Of a DNA stretch of 64,000 bases, positions 26,801 through 39,324 are shown piece by piece. Source of the DNA: Mansonella perstans. Lineage: Eukaryota; Nematoda; Chromadorea; Rhabditida; Onchocercidae. Position 1 is the stretch's first letter. Every line of letters begins with the position of its first letter. The notes under the pieces were generated by a model that was not told where the DNA came from, did no database searches, and saw nothing but the letters and a program-made list of their open reading frames with translations. The stretch is taken from positions 1 through 64,000 of the forward strand of contig JBAMDO010000570.1 in NCBI GenBank assembly GCA_037074765.1, read 5' to 3'. Both the position numbers and the translations under genes were made by a program.

Positions 26801-27983
26801 TTTTTTTTATTTCTTTTTTTACGTATTTTTGAGGAATTGGTTGTTTAAGCCAAAATAAGGGACATATGTTCTAAAAGCGATATAAATTGAAATTTGATGA
26901 AGATCATAATGAGTTCAAGAGGAAAAAATTAGCATGTAGAAAATAAACGACAACTTGAAATTTAAGATATTTTTTAAATTTTGCTATTTTCCCAAGTGAT
27001 ACTAGTTTTGGATCAGTTTATTAGATCAGATAAGATTCTACATTCTTTATTAGCTATGTGTTATACACTAATTATGATAAGTAATCGCATACGATACAGA
27101 ATCTAATGATATCATTTATGATTTATTTCGACACTGTCGCCAAATCCAATAACACTCTTAAAATTATTATTCAATCTTTCTTCTCAAATTTTTAATTGCA
27201 ACTGAAAGAATGATGTAACAGACAGCCAAATTAATAATGTTAAATTTCAAACTAGATAAAATTTCTTATCGCTACAATTATAATATGAACTAACTCCTGT
27301 TCATAGCTTAATAATTATATCTGGAAGGTAAAAAGGCAAGGCAACATAGAAATACAAGAAATCTTAATATTGCGATCAATAATTTATTTTTAAACATTAT
27401 GCATTTGCAATAACTTAACTTGTGAACTTTATACATTCACCTGAATATGCTCAGTTATACTACGAAGTAATTACTGTTATAGTTTTATTACAGTATTTCA
27501 TTTTTTGTATTTTATTTTTTGTATGCTTGTTAGAACTTTTTAATGGCTACTCATTTTTAATAATTGAAGACTGAGATGTGTTTTAAAATTTATTGCTAAT
27601 TATATTTGCATGATGTACAATTTCATTCATTATTTGCAACCGTTAGTAATGAGGTCGATTTAAATTCATCCAGTTTAATTATCCGTATGTATATGTCTTT
27701 CTTTTTTTCAAAGGTACATTTCTCATTGCCTTTTTTTTAAGCATTAAAATACATCTCAGCAAACAAATGATGATAAGGTCCAGTATAACATTTAGAGCAA
27801 AAATTTGAAAAGGATAGGACATTAAAATTTATGTGTCACCAATAGGTATATTTGATCGGATGGATGAATTGAGTACAACATTTAACCATTATTCATCCTT
27901 TAAATTTTCCAAAATCATCTTAGTTGTCATCAGTAATATTAACGAATTGCTTGGAAGATGCAAAACGTTTTACTGGATTTTGT

Positions 27984-28055
27984 GAAACCAACAACAATCA
28001 ATAAAATGCTCCCTTTTTTGAAACCAACAACAGTCAACAAAATGCTCCCTTTTTT
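27984..28055. repeat. 36-bp tandem duplication
   Basis: Two copies beginning GAAACCAACAACA and ending AAAATGCTCCC plus T-run, differing at very few bases. Confidence 0.85.
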
Positions 28056-28301
28056 TTGACATTTTTGTTTTTGAAATTGACAAAGTTTTTTTTTCGAAAT
28101 ATCAATTCCATTTTATCCAAGCTTAGAGCTTTAATCTTATTTCACCTTCCATAATGCCATCCTATTTAGCACAGGTAATACTGTTTTTTTTTTGAAGAAT
28201 AAATTTACTGCAATAGTAATTTATGATTACCACAGCTAAACAATACAATTAACATTTCGACCGACCATTAACTTTCCTAAAAATTCTTAGCCAGCATTTT
28301 C

Positions 28302-28563
28302 AATATACTTAGTGCTCTTCATTATGAATTTAATTAAAAAAATTCCTGTTATAATAATTGATTACTGACTATTTATTTATTATGCTTGTAATTACTATTA
28401 TTATTGTTATCATTATTACTATTGTTAATTATCATTAACGTTTTAAATATACTTAATTCTCTTCATTAAATATACTGAATTTGATAAAAAAATTTCCTGT
28501 AATATTAATGTTAATTACTGACTATTTACTTATTATAACAGTCGTTATTATTATTATCAATAT
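28302..28563. repeat. 144-bp-period tandem duplication upstream of qua-1-like gene
   Basis: AATATACTTA with CTCTTCATTA recurs at 28302 and 28446, followed in both copies by a TTACTGACTATTTA block and ATT-rich sequence. It ends about 120 bases before the qua-1-like start codon, so it sits in the likely promoter. Confidence 0.75.
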
Positions 28564-28682
28564 TAAATCGAAAACACTTATTAAATTTACAGGATTTCTT
28601 GCAAAAAACTTTATCGCAAGAGATCATTTCAGGTGAAATATTTTTTTATTTCTAAATCGGGTTATAATTAAAAATACAAATA

Positions 28683-31600
28683 ATGTTGCTGAGGTCACTG
28701 ATACATTTTTTATTATTATCATTGCTGATGAAACATTCATCAACGGTGACTTATCGTTGTGATGACAATCAAATTATTGCTGTGCAAAATTTTGGAAATG
28801 ATACCATTCGGATGCATTGCCAAAAACCAATTCTCTGTGGTTTGAAATATTTGGTATCTTTCAAATGTTTTTTTTTCCTTCTTTGATGCATAATTTTAGC
28901 TTTCTTTAAAATTTCTAATTATTCATTTTTAATGACACCAAATACATTTCTCACTTGCCTAATATAATAAATTATAAATTTTAAAGTAATATTGGGAAAG
29001 AAAGAAGAATTTTAAATTTTATTTTTTTAAAATTTAAAATTTTAATTTTTTAAAGGAATGAAAACTTATCTTCACGAACCTTCTTTTATCTCTTTACATT
29101 ATCATTTATTTTTGGCATTTTTAGAAATGCCATTACAATCATCGACAAACATATTGTGGTGGAAAAACCAATTTTGTTGCGCAAATACAACAATTAACAC
29201 CCGTTTCACCGTAAGTTAGCACCAATTACTGATAAATTAATAAATTACCTGCATATTCTTTGCACTCTGTTAATTTTAAATAATCATTATGTTCATTAAT
29301 AAAGCAAACTTATTTCCAAAACATGAACTTTTAATAAGTATGATATTACGCTAAAACCTGCCTCTAATGTTATATAATTAATTGATCAATTTTTGTCTTA
29401 TCCTAAGGTATTTTTTTTAAAGATTAAAATTAATTATTAATTATTGTTTTCTAACTATTAAATGTACACATGTATTAAGAAATGAAAAAATGAAAGAGAG
29501 GAGGTAAAATGAAAAAATGTGAAAAAATTGAAAAGTAACGATGCCATTTATGAGTTAATCATTCTATTAAAAATTTTATTTTGAAGAGAGTTTTAAATTA
29601 AATCTTAATCTTAAGCATATTGAACCAATTACTTTTTGCATTAAGATTTAGGTAAGAGGTTAAAAGTTAACATTACATTTATCCACGTGTTGTTATTATT
29701 ATTGTTTTTGTTGTGCAAAGGGTGAATTTTTAATCGTTTTTTTTTTAAAAATTAATTAAAATTCAACAAATATTTTAGAGTGATGCATACATGTTGTAAT
29801 TTAATGATTAATGAAGATGTTCAAATCAAAATGCATACGGGAAATGATTGTTTTTTATACGATTTACCAGACGGTTCAGTGGGTACCACAGCTGAAGAAT
29901 TAGAAAAAACAGACAAAGAAGGATATGCAGCATTAAAAAAATTTAACGATGCACCGGAACAATTTGCCAATTTTTCCGGTTATCTTCTCAGGCTTTTTTT
30001 ACTCCGTAAAAAGGAACCGTCAGATTTTTTGGTAAAAGGTGTCGAACGAAACGAGTAGGTTTTTTAATAGAAATTAACATTTTTTCTTATCCTCAACGGA
30101 ATTTGATATTTTTGAGAAATTTTTGCGATTAATTAATTGCCATCAGCTTCACGGAATGAATTTCTCTGTTCATCTTGCATCATTATTTGCACGGCTGTTA
30201 AAATTTATGAAATAGTACGGAAAACTCGGAAAAAGTATTTTAAATGAAAAATCTAGAAAAATTATTTTAAATGAAAATCCAGAAAAACCTCTTAAATCTT
30301 TACCACTTATAAAATTGATCAAAAATGAATTTTAATCTAAATATGTAATAGAGATTCAACGTCTATTTAAACTATTAATTACATTTAGGGTCGGCTATCG
30401 AGTGACCATTTGTAGTATGCAGTGCAAAAATGATACTGGAAATGTGGCGAAGGAGTTCGGTGATAAAAAAGATGCAAAAAAACAGCCAATTATTAACAAA
30501 AATTTTAATCAATTGGAGCTTGTACTACAAAATTTGACCAATAATGAGCAATTGTTGTTTGTCACTTGGACCAAATGGTCACGCAAACAGTAAGTCAAAT
30601 AAATTTTGCGAGTTTTCAAAGCGAGTTTTTTTTCAATTTAAGTAGCAAATTAGCTTTTCATTTTCATATGTCATTTCATGCAAAAGAGCTAATTAATCAA
30701 TTAACCATTTTATTTATTAAACGTCCATTTTTTTTATTGATTTCAATGTCATCTCAAAAGAGACTGTCTCTGATGATTTTGAAAACCGTTTTAAATTTTA
30801 AAAAGTATTGAGAATTACTGATAAAGAAATATTTTTTAATATAATGTCAGAATTTGTGAGTAAGGCCTAATAAATGATCGATTGGATAAAATTGGACAGT
30901 CATAGGAAATATTCGCTAAAATTTATGATTCTAAATTGACTAATTAGTTTAGGCCTAATATTCTTGAACACTTACAATGGCGTCTTTTTTAAAAAGCAAA
31001 AAAGACTTTTTAATGACCTGCAATGAAAAGGAGTTATATAATTATTTGGTCTAATAATTGTTATTTGTTCAGTAGTGAATATCACTACGACATTATTAAT
31101 GAATTGATGCGCACTTTTATTTCTATGAAATGAAAACTGTATTTGCACGATTTTAGATGGTCAGAATGGAGTACAGAACGGAAGATTGAATTTAACAATA
31201 TTAATGGCACCAAAGGAAAAGATCGTCGATATCGTATTCATGAGATTGAAAAGAGTAAGTAAATAAAGTTAAAGTTTATTGAAAGTATTCAGAATTTCAT
31301 ATTAATTTTATTAAAGTATATCTGAGATGTTAAGTTATCGTTAATAATTTTCTTAGTTTGCATTTGGTTAGAAAAATTAATTGTCTTTCATTCAATCAAC
31401 TTTTACCCAAATTTGCTAATTAAAAGAACTGTTTTTAAAATTTATTAATCAAAAGGTAATATTTTTAGATTTTCTTTTTTTTATTCTAGGAGATAGAGTT
31501 GAAGAATAGCAATGATTAAACTCTTCATATTGGTTCAAAATTTGTTGAATGGAATATATTGGTTGATAAAAAATTTTGAAAATAATCCCGGTACTTTTTT

Positions 31601-34600
31601 TATTTTCAGGTCGAAAAATGTCAGAAAGCATGAAAGCATCAGTTCATGGACCAAGAAAAGGACATCATCGAGATCACAAAAAGGACGATTCTGGTGATTG
31701 TAATGATGACGAATATAACGGTGAAGAGGAAGTGGCCAAGAAAAAAGGAAATTTACAAAAAATTGGCAGCAATAGTAGTACAAAGAAGCTCTCTAATAAG
31801 ACAGAAGTAAAAGAGAAGTCATCAGGATCAGGTATTCAAGAAAAAGAGCTTTCTGAAGTGAAACAGAAGTCATCAAAATTGGATATTCAGGAAAAACTAA
31901 AAAATGAGTCAATTCCTCATGAAAATGAGATTATCCAGAAGACGGGATCATTAATTAAGCAATATGAAGAAAACGGAAAGAAAACGGAAAGCAGTTTTAC
32001 AGGAACTGAAAAATGTAATTTTTTTGTTAATTAAATTGTGCAAATTACTGCCGTAATTTTTTTCACTCAAACGAGTCGCATGTAGCATTATCGTAATTTT
32101 TTCAATTTTTTTGAATATAAAACTAGAGATCCCGGAATATATTTTGTGTAGCATTTAAAAGTGGAAAATTTGTTAAGTTGTTTAAAATTGAACAATTCAT
32201 GAGCAAATAGCAAATAATACAAAAAACATTGAATTTACTTTAAAAAATTCAATGTTTTTTGTATAGTGAGCCATTTTGAACATATCGTACGACAATTTCA
32301 GTTAAATCAACTGCAAGCGACATGAGCAGTTTCTCTCAAACAAGTAGCACCACAATGTCATTGGACATTTCAAGTACTAGCGATGTGAGCAATTTCGAGT
32401 CTCAAACAAGTCATACAACAATTCCAGTTACAGCAGCCACAGGCGACATGAGCAGTTTCGAGTCTCAAACAAGTCATACAACAATTCCAGTTACAGCAGC
32501 CATAGACGACATGAGCAGTTTCGAGTCTCAAACGAATCATACAGCAATTTCAGTTACAGCAGCCGCAAGCGACATGAGCAGTTTCGAGTTTCAAACAAGT
32601 GGCACGACAATTTCACCAGATATTTCAAGAGCAAGCAACGTGAGCAATCTCGAGATTCAAACAAGTCATACAACAACTCCAGTGAGCTCAACCACAAGCA
32701 ATGCGAGCAATTCCGAGATTCGAGCAAGTCATATGAAAACTTCAGACATTTCAACCATAACTGTCGTGAATCAAACAAATGGCACAGATACATTAGTTAG
32801 AAAAAAAAGTAGAGATCGCTATGCTTATGATGCGAATGTTATGGAAGCGACAGCAGGCAAAAAGAATGACAATTTAAATGTAGAGAAAAAGAAAAGTTAT
32901 GATAATCATGAAAAGGTATGCTCAAATTTTGAACTTCTATTTTTTTTTTTTGAATTGTTAAATATCACTAATAGACAAGTAAATATAAATTCTAAGTGGC
33001 TTATTTCTTCCTGAAAAACATTGTTAATCTCGTTCCTCACCAGGTTCCACCAATCCTTTCTGTTATCATAGTGCTCGACTTAAAGACAGATAAGTCTTAA
33101 GTAAATATTTTCATATTGATTAATATTAATTTTCATTTGAAACGTCCAACAGATGCGCAAATGTCACATAGTGTTCGACAGATCAATCTTTTTTCATAAC
33201 TCAATTCGTGACTTAGTTGAAAATTATTTTTTCAATTTTAAATTCATTTGTCATGTATTGTTTTCAGTCAACAAAAAAAAGTGAAAGCAAGAAAACAGAT
33301 GCAGCAAAAACGAAATCAGTCGAAGGTATCGTCATTTTAATTTGTCATTTTAAGACTATGAACTATTTAAGGCTCTTTAAGGCTACTTTTAAGACTATGA
33401 ACTATTTAAGGCTCTTTAAGGCTACATTCATTTCACATCTTTGAGTTTTTCTAATTCACATTATTTATAAATGCTAGTCTTAAATAAGTCTCATTCTTTT
33501 CTAACAGATCAAAAAATTTCAGTTCACCAATAATAAGTCATTCGAATCAAATTAATCACAATGATCTTGTTTTCTTTTCTTGATTGAATCAAAGATTTCT
33601 AAGATAAATACATTAGGATAGAATAGTTTAAGTCGACCTAAAGTTCTTAATTTGATTTATCAACTTTATTTCGATGAGATAGTGACAGTAGCATTGTTCT
33701 ATCCTCATTTATAACAGTTTTGTTTTTTTCTTTCATTTTTGTCAAATATTTGAATTTTTATTTCATTTGAATTTAAGATTTTTTCTGAGCCAAGTTCGAT
33801 TTTTCAAACTTTTCAATTTGCTTCTGACTGCACTGATTTTTTATTTTCCCAAAACTGTTTGCTGTGTATTTTTCGATGTTATATTCGATTGATTTCGATG
33901 CTATATTTTTCGATGTTATATTCATTGATTAGCTTAAAATTTGCAGTAAATTAACATGAATCTTCTTTTGGGCGCTGCAAATAAAATGTTGAATGGCTTT
34001 CCGAAAGGATTCAAAGACTTATTAACTAATAAAAGTACTTGCCAATTTCATCATCGATTTTTTAATTTTTATTAAAAAACGAACTTGTTACTTTTTCAAA
34101 AAAGAAGTTTATTGACACAAAATCAATCTAAATATGCAGCACTTAGGGAATGCAAGAACATAGAACTATTCAACAGCTTATCAAATTGAAGATGTTTAAT
34201 TACTTCAGAAAATTCAAACACGATAAAGGCACATAGAAAGGAGGTAATAAGCCACCAACAAGCACAGCTGCCTCAACAACAACAGCAGGTTCTACCGCAG
34301 GTTCAACAGCAGCCCCCGGCAGTTGTACAATTGCCGCAAAATGATGCGCCATCGCATTGTTTTAGTGCTGATACTACGGTATATACACAAAACGGCGAGA
34401 AAACAATGAAGGAGATTTCAGTAGGCGATTTTGTAAGTGCTTTCTCTATTATCTGCAGACAATTTGCAAAAATGATAAGCTTCTATGAGATCAGAAAAAT
34501 GTATGTGTGTTTACAGGTTCTCGTACCAGCGAGTAAAAATCAATTGAGATATGAGCGAGTGGAAATGTTCTATCATAGAGAACCGGAAACTCGGGCCAAA

Positions 34601-35197
34601 TTTGTAGTATTGGAGACAGAATCAGGCCGAAAATTAAGTTTGACAGAGTTACATCTTCTTCCGTTAGGTGATTGCAAGCAAATGCGTGAAAGTATGACTG
34701 ATACTGCCGATATGGTAGAAAAATGGCTTCGAAAATCAAAGTTTGCACATAAGGCGCGAATGGGTGATTGTGTATTGACGCTATCATCAAATCATGAATT
34801 ACAAGTGGATCGTATCGTAAAGGTATCTTAGTTACAGTTACTTTTTAATGGCATCGAACTCATTGTTATAAATGATACTGAAATAACGAAAAAATCGGTA
34901 ATTGATTGATTGACTGTTGAACAGCTGTCATTTCAGATCGGTAGAAAATATCTCAAAGGTATCTATTCACCGATGACTGTTGAAGGGTCAATTGTAGCAG
35001 ATGGTGTACTTGCATCGTGTTTCTCACAAGTGGAAAGTCATTTCAGTCAAAAATTAATCTATGATTTTCTAATTTTCCTATATCGAAGTTTCGGTCCATT
35101 TATGCAATCATTAGATGAGCCGATTCAACATTTACCTATCTTCATTGATTCCATGCATTATTTAGGCCGCTATGCTGTTCCCTTTGTTAAATACTGA
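28683..35197 (+). CDS. qua-1: Hedgehog-related QUA-1-like secreted protein with C-terminal Hint domain, 11 exons, 899 aa
   Basis: Exons: 28683-28853, 29125-29210, 29779-30054, 30389-30589, 31157-31254, 31610-32014, 32302-32915, 33268-33325, 34209-34432, 34517-34822, 34937-35197; 2700 nt, all phases consistent. A signal peptide is followed by a Cys-rich N-domain with TCCNLMI, MHTGNDC and GYRVTIC blocks, then a Trp-rich patch (WTKWSRKQWSEWS). A long charged and Ser/Thr-rich linker includes a 21-residue tandem repeat. A short Gln/Pro-rich run precedes the Hint domain, which starts at HCFSADT (nucleophilic Cys). It contains the TELH motif (the TxxH needed for autoprocessing in Hedgehog) and ends with DGVLASCFS and a hydrophobic tail. 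Hint domains cleave themselves at the Cys; in Hedgehog this attaches cholesterol. In C. elegans qua-1 is a hedgehog-related gene linked to moulting. Family assignment is firm; orthology to qua-1 rather than hog/wrt is likely but from memory of the domain layout. Confidence 0.9.
32217..32264. repeat. 20-bp perfect hairpin in qua-1-like intron 6
   Basis: Left arm ATACAAAAAACATTGAATTT and its exact complement on the right enclose an 8-base loop. It ends about 40 bases before the exon 7 acceptor. Confidence 0.85.
32319..32759 (+). repeat. Coding minisatellite, about seven 63-bp units
   Basis: Exon 7 of the qua-1-like gene encodes tandem 21-residue units of the type DMSSFESQTSHTTIPVTAA. Units 2-4 are nearly identical in DNA and the outer ones diverged. 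The peptide is Ser/Thr-rich with occasional N-x-S/T sites, suggesting a mucin-like glycosylated spacer. Because the unit is a multiple of three, copy-number change would keep the frame. Confidence 0.92.
33351..33425. repeat. 39-bp tandem duplication just after qua-1-like exon 8
   Basis: Two essentially identical copies of TAAGACTATGAACTATTTAA followed by GGCTCTTTAAGGCTAC, within intron 8. Confidence 0.9.
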
Positions 35198-36530
35198 ACA
35201 TCTGGTCAAGAACACCTTTTCAACGCCTGACCCATGCCTACTAAATTATAAATTGGAATTATGAATCGATTTCACTTAAAACAGTTAAAGATAAGAATTA
35301 TGAAATAGTTCGATTAACTTCCAATTGTAAAGTAATTGTACAGTGTGCAGGTGATTTAAATTTGTTGAAAGAAGCAAAATTCCTCGATGAAATTTTAGAC
35401 AACAATATTTATTTTTTAACTTTTATTAAGTCAATTTTTTTATCGTAGAACTTTTAAAATATGCTCACCACTTCTACACAATGAATATTGGAGCTATCAT
35501 TGTTATTGACTGATTTCACTAATAACTGTTTATTGATCTAGCTTAACTTTTACATTTTCCATTTTTCAACTTGAATAACTGACACAGTAGTTGGAAACCA
35601 TCATCAGCCATCTTTGGTTCGTTTTGTCTCACTTATCATTATCATTCGGTAGTTTAATATCGTGTGATAATATCGTACATATGATATAATATCGCATGAA
35701 AACATGTGAATGAATATCTTTTTTTTGCTATAATTCACTTACAGCAATGTATAGTCTTATGCAATATAGCTTTATCAAAATGATCAATGCTTAACATGAT
35801 TTTTGAAATGCTTGACACTTCACTTGACACTTCTTGTTTCGTCGATGGTTTTAATTTCATTTTTGTAAACTGCGAATGTAAAAGGAAAAAACATGATACG
35901 CTTATTTTTATCATTATCATTTTCAGTAACGGATATTGTGTCTTTCAAATTGAATTTCATTGATGTATAATGCGTCATTTTGACGGAGTATTAAACTCAA
36001 ACATTTTTATTACATATTAGCAAATAAGTATTGCATATTTGTATTGCATGTTAACAAATACGCCGGTAGTTATTGAATTTGTGATTTTTATTGTCAAACA
36101 ATATCACTTCATTCAGTTTGTACGCGACATATTTTGAGGATTAATCGAAATGAATAATCGAGTTGAATGGATTTATGCGTTCATCACTACTGTATTATTC
36201 AATTTTATAGTAATGATTCAAAGTACTGATTAAATTTTTCAATTTTAATCATAGCTTTTGAACAAGGCTTTGAACAGGTCCAGTTCTGAAAATTAGCATC
36301 TAATCAATTACATCTTAGTGTGTCAGAGTGACACATTTGTGACTTTCATATACCACGTACTGCTTAATACTGAATGCCAAATAGACTTCAAACAATCATA
36401 TTATGATTTAAGCACTTTAATTATTTGATTAATGCGAAATACTGGAATGAAAAAAAGGAAAATCGTTTATTATTTCTTTCAATTATCTAAAAAATTTCGC
36501 TTTTGGTTTTCTCTTATAAATATTAAAAAA
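35198..36530. other. Downstream flank of qua-1-like gene
   Basis: No gene recognised. It presumably holds the 3' UTR of the qua-1-like gene. AT-rich, with no obvious coding exon. Confidence 0.5.
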
Positions 36531-36640
36531 ATTATTTAAAAAGTGTATGAATAATATGTAAGTTAAGTGAAAGTTAAATTCATTAATGTAGTGAATTTTT
36601 AAGTTATCTTAAATTTATGTAAATTTTTTTTTTTAAAATT
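36531..36640. repeat. Dispersed repeat, also at 53250-53340
   Basis: Both copies contain AGTGAATTTTTAAGTTATCT followed by TAAATTTATGTA, in the same orientation. They flank the two outer ends of the duplicated zone. Confidence 0.75.
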
Positions 36641-36924
36641 TTATTGAGTTGGAATATCTGTGACTTCTTGCAATAAAGGTTACTTAAAGAGAAGAATTGC
36701 AATTGAAAAATAGCTCAATTAAACTGAAATCATTTTGTGTTATTTTCTTGTTTTCTTTTCAAGCAACAATGTGATATGATCTTTGTGATCATTAACTGAT
36801 AGGAATTGGAAAGTTTATTTCTATCCATCTCACATCAAAGCTTTTCGTACAGAATTAAATAAAAAGAAATTTTTCCATAGCTCTAAAAGTTTGTTTTACG
36901 AAACTTGTAAATTTTTTTGAATGG

Positions 36925-37085
36925 GTCCTGTCTGTTCATGCGTTTCTCAGTTGCATGATAAAAGAATGGATTGAGATAAGTGTAAAAAATTGATGCAAAT
37001 GATTAAGATATGATGCTTTTCTTCTATTTTGCAGAGATAGCAAGTAGTCACGAATTTCCGGATCTTGTTTTTTCCAGCAAACTTT
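36925..37085 (+). repeat. Dispersed repeat A, copy 1
   Basis: Contains GAATGGATTGAG, a TATGATGCTTTTCTTC-like block and TTTGCAGAGAT. The same series of blocks occurs at 52200-52460 in this orientation, and reversed at 39040-39195 and 54035-54195. Confidence 0.7.
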
Positions 37086-39039
37086 TTTGCTTTGTTTGGT
37101 GAACAGTTTCTCTTTCCCTTTTTGTAAGCCTTCTTCATCTAAATCAGTAGCTTATTTGTTAATTATCAGCTTAGCACAATGTTATACGGCTAAGTTAATT
37201 TCTTTATCTTGCAAAAATATTTTTTTTATTGCTACGAACAATTTAAAAATGGAAAGCTATCGTGCGATTAGGATACAAATTTTATTCGATTTGGTGTATT
37301 GCACTTATACAAAATACTATCATCGTTAACGAAATATTAGCATAAACACGCGCAAAATGATAAGCCATAATGCAATAAGATGTATGTGAGGACAAGCAAT
37401 GGTGGAAAAGGATGATAACAGGATCGGAGCTGAAGAAAGCTGTAATTGTTGATTAATCAAAATCCAAAACTGATCTGTATAGAAAAGTAAAAAGTGAAAC
37501 AAAGGAGGGAAATTGTGGGACAAGGGGATGAAAGAGGACGTAATGCGATAATGTAATGGTACATGCAAATATAATTATCATCAAAGGAATTCTGGAATCA
37601 TAATAACATGATTAAAGAGAGGATAATAAGTGGCTGATCACCTCAAGCATACAAAGAAGCATCCTTAGTGCGATGAATTCTTGTCTGGAAACATCCTTAA
37701 TTCGAACTACAATGTTCACATTGCAATTTTCGCATATGAACTACGATGTTCGCAACATTAATCTCTTTTAACGAAAAACTTCCTATATTTTTAGGCTAGA
37801 AATTATTAAGCGTCGCGACACATATTATTAGCATATTTGTCATACTGTAAGTTTGTTATTTTGTTATTTATTTACCATATTTTTTTTTAACAGATATTGA
37901 ACAATGCTGGATCGCCTCAGATGTGAGACATAATAAATGTAATCGCTCAAAAACCAGCTATTCCAAAATTTTAAAGAAATCAGAAGCTCAATTTCATAAA
38001 AATTTGTAAAGGCATGCTTATAATTATAGGTAACACGAACAATATGCTGATAATATATAACCCCAATTTTTAGAATTGTTCGTCCACGAATTTAAAAATC
38101 TCTTGGCTCTCTCCTTTCATGATATTTTGTCAGGAATACAAATATAATAAAGTAAGCTTCTCCAAAATATCAAAAAATTGCACCGTGATGATCGGGCAAC
38201 CTGAAAACAGGCAATTATTTGGATAAATTGATATTTTGGAGCAATCTTCAGAAGCTGCAAACTTTTATCTTAATTTTTGTTCTAAAAACAAAAGCTTCAA
38301 AATTTTTAAGAACTAATTTGACTTGTCATTTACAGCTGTAATTTAAAAGAATTATTGAGAAAATCTATTTGGTTTATTTTAGTTAGTTTTTTATTTCAAG
38401 CATATAATAAAATCTAATTTACTGCTATCATAATATTAAAGCACATTCCGGATTTTTTTAAAAATTATCAATTGATTTTTGGTTTTAAACAAATAATAAA
38501 AATTGTTTGCACAATGAGTAAAGGAAACAGGGATAATGCAAGAAAAATAAGGTATGAGCGTAAAAATAATAATACTAAAATTATCTTCATTGGGCTTGCT
38601 TAAAAGAAGGGAGAAAATCTCGGGTGAAATGGTTCCAGTAAGAAATAGTAATTATTATAAAATATTATGCCTATTTTTCAAAATGTGTTTCGCAGGTCTA
38701 CAATTATTTAGTTCATAAACACCATACAAATTCAGCAACCATGCTTTTATGCTCGGAAAAAGTAGCTAGTAATGGCACAATATATTACGACGAAATCTTA
38801 GGGAAAGTATTTGTCAAACATGCTGTGATATATTTTTTAAACTTACAATGATAAATCTCATTCACAGTTTTAACGAACAAGTTTTCATTTCTATTTTTAA
38901 AAGGAAACTGTCTAATTTTTTTGAAAATTTGTCAATAAATGTAAAACACATTCAAACAAACCAAAAAAAACAAATGATGAAGAATTTAAAGAGATCAAAT
39001 CCCGAAAATTGAAGGAAGAGAAACCATTCATCTGGAGCG
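37086..39039. other. No gene recognised
   Basis: AT-rich interval with only short open frames (e.g. 37087-37329, and 37326-37568 on minus) that lack splice or family support. Confidence 0.5.
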
Positions 39040-39195
39040 AGATCCGGAAAAATAAGTGGATAATTCATCTTTTATAACAATTTTTTTTACTTATCCGCTT
39101 CAATCCATTTTTTCGTCATCCGACTAAGGAATGCGGAAAACAAACTGGTTGCAGAACAAAAAAACGAGATTGTTCGAAAACGTTTACAAAGTAAA
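39040..39195 (-). repeat. Dispersed repeat A, copy 2 (inverted)
   Basis: Reverse complement of the repeat A core, including TACTTATCCGCTTCAATCCA. It sits just upstream of the first collagen-like unit, as repeat A copy 3 does for the minus-strand unit at 51-52 kb. Confidence 0.7.
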
Positions 39196-39324
39196 AAAAA
39201 TTTCATTCCAGGTTTAACTACAGTAATATGACGACAACAATTTCTGTTACTTGAATCATTGATAGTTCGTCAATTCCTTTTCTGTTAAAAAAGAAAATGT
39301 TTGTAGTTTGGTTAGAAAAGTTGC

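Larger units (their letters stand above)
22866..28682. other. Divergent intergenic region between tetraspanin and qua-1-like gene
   Basis: About 5.8 kb with no supported gene. It separates two divergently transcribed genes and should contain both promoters. Content is AT-rich with homopolymers and several small tandem duplications. Open frames at 24001-24309, 24678-24863 and 25662-25874 are Phe/Ser-rich low-complexity reads without splice context. Confidence 0.6.

Noticed and set aside
37326..37568. 80-codon minus-strand open frame
   Set aside because: Hydrophobic but without leader, family resemblance or exon context.
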